The position numbers were made by a program, and so were the translations under genes. A stretch of DNA of 48,510 bases, from NCBI GenBank assembly GCA_905215935.1, contig CAJMRY010000009.1, positions 1-48,510 of the forward strand, given 5' to 3'. This DNA is from an uncultured bacterium. Its GTDB lineage: Bacteria; Bacillota; Clostridia; TANB77; CAG-508. Below, one piece after another: positions 47,925 through 48,510 of the stretch. The notes beneath the pieces were generated by a model, which saw only the letters and a program-made list of their open reading frames with translations, was not told the DNA's origin and did no database searches. Numbering within the stretch: position 1 is the first letter of the stretch; each line of letters starts with the position of its first letter.

Positions 47925-48510
47925 TTAATCTTTATATTTAAATTTTTTCATTGTTATTTCAATTATAATTGCAACTATAAGTAGAACAAAGCTAATGTAT
48001 ATATTGTCTCCAGTTTTTACATTATATTGAATTTCCTTTTTAGACGTATCACTTTCTTTAGGTTTATCATTAGTACTTTCATTTGGTGCTTGTGATTCTT
48101 CTTCCTCTGGATATTCATCTGGAATCTCTGGTTCTTTTATTTCTTCATCAACTATATGTGTATTTATAATATCGTATCCGTTTATTTCTGATGTATATCC
48201 TTCTACTTCATCTTCTGTTATTGTGTATTCTATTTCTTTTCCATCTGCATATTTATTAAGATTTTCAAAGCTCCATTTCCAATCTTTTTCTTTTGTTACT
48301 GTTTTACTTTCTATCTTTTCTCCATATGCATATAAGTTGATTGTTATTTCTTCTGGTCTTATTCCATCTTGATTGTCTGCATCTTCCCATGTCTTGCTTC
48401 CTTTTACTTCTACCTTCTCTGTTATATGTGTATTTGTTACATCATATCCATTTACTTCTGATGTATATCCTTCTACTTCATCTTCTGTTATTGTGTATTC
48501 TATTTCTTTT
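47925..48510 (-). CDS. Surface protein with Cna_B-type repeats, C-terminal part (N-terminus off right edge)
   Basis: The frame is open from the right edge to TAA at 47925, giving 194 complete codons. Two Cna_B-type repeats with a 90-residue period are seen (the second complete, the first cut by the edge), each with I-T-E-D-E-V-E-G-Y-T-S-E and N-G-Y-D. A Glu/Pro-rich linker follows, then N-V-K-T-G-D-N, a hydrophobic helix and a K-K-F-K-Y-K-D end. The N-V-K-T-G-D stretch is a variant of the LPXTG/NPKTG sorting signal, so wall attachment by a sortase is likely. Third positions favour A and avoid T, as in part of the giant gene at 1-8391. Confidence 0.82.
   Translation of the reverse strand, partial: KEIEYTITEDEVEGYTSEVNGYDVTNTHITEKVEVKGSKTWEDADNQDGIRPEEITINLYAYGEKIESKTVTKEKDWKWSFENLNKYADGKEIEYTITEDEVEGYTSEINGYDIINTHIVDEEIKEPEIPDEYPEEEESQAPNESTNDKPKESDTSKKEIQYNVKTGDNIYISFVLLIVAIIIEITMKKFKYKD
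48186..48240 (-). repeat. 55-base direct repeat, copy 1
   Basis: This stretch is identical to 48456-48510, exactly 270 bases (90 codons) away. It encodes K-E-I-E-Y-T-I-T-E-D-E-V-E-G-Y-T-S-E in the Cna_B repeats. The identity at silent sites suggests recent duplication or gene conversion. Confidence 0.9.
48456..48510 (-). repeat. 55-base direct repeat, copy 2 (at window edge)
   Basis: This is the second copy of the repeat at 48186-48240. It reaches the window edge, so the identical tract may be longer. Confidence 0.9.

Overview
The window comes from a very AT-rich, spore-forming, Gram-positive genome. The evidence is spoIIE, CotF-like coat genes, a Clostridia-type radC-mreB-mreC-mreD-mrdA-minC block, sortase substrates and strong GGAGG ribosome binding sites. 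A gut-type member of the Clostridia is the best guess; the species cannot be named from the sequence. No tRNA, rRNA, CRISPR array or transposase gene was seen.

The main result concerns decoding. Nine genes (a giant surface protein, spoIIE, minC, mrdA, mreD, mreC, mreB, mecA and a low-molecular-weight phosphatase) look broken by frameshifts, 13 breaks in all. Every break falls at an in-frame CGG codon. At every one, skipping one base, or reading CGGA/CGGT as a single four-base glycine codon, restores a full-length protein whose sequence matches its family across the junction. By eye, no in-frame CGG occurs in any of the other genes, although out-of-frame CGG (for example AAC GGA) is common and is read normally. 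This looks like genome-wide +1 decoding at CGG, possibly by a four-base-reading tRNA-Gly, and not pseudogene decay. CDS coordinates below span the shift sites, and each site is also listed separately.

Layout. (1) 1-24920 is a surface locus. It holds two giant paralogues built from a signal peptide, Cna_B/SpaA-like domains and many RCC1-type blades (1-8391, running off the left edge, and 13225-23883), two TasA-like secreted proteins, an LPKTG-anchored MucBP-repeat protein and a class D-like sortase. A small unknown plus-strand gene lies at 8959-9213. (2) 24939-30349 holds an AI-2E family permease, a G5/3D-domain wall protein, tatD, acpS and a WG-repeat membrane protein. (3) 30513-33017 is spoIIE with three CGG sites, divergent from three small plus-strand genes. 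(4) 34487-40769 is the shape/division block minC, mrdA, mreD, mreC, mreB, radC plus a DUF4321 gene; its first five genes each carry exactly one CGG site. (5) 41060-48510 holds mecA (plus strand, one CGG site), an M23 peptidase, two coat-protein-like genes, pcrA, the phosphatase, a ZIP metal transporter and the C-terminal part of another Cna_B-repeat surface protein. Palindromic elements sharing a GGGAC core are scattered between genes.
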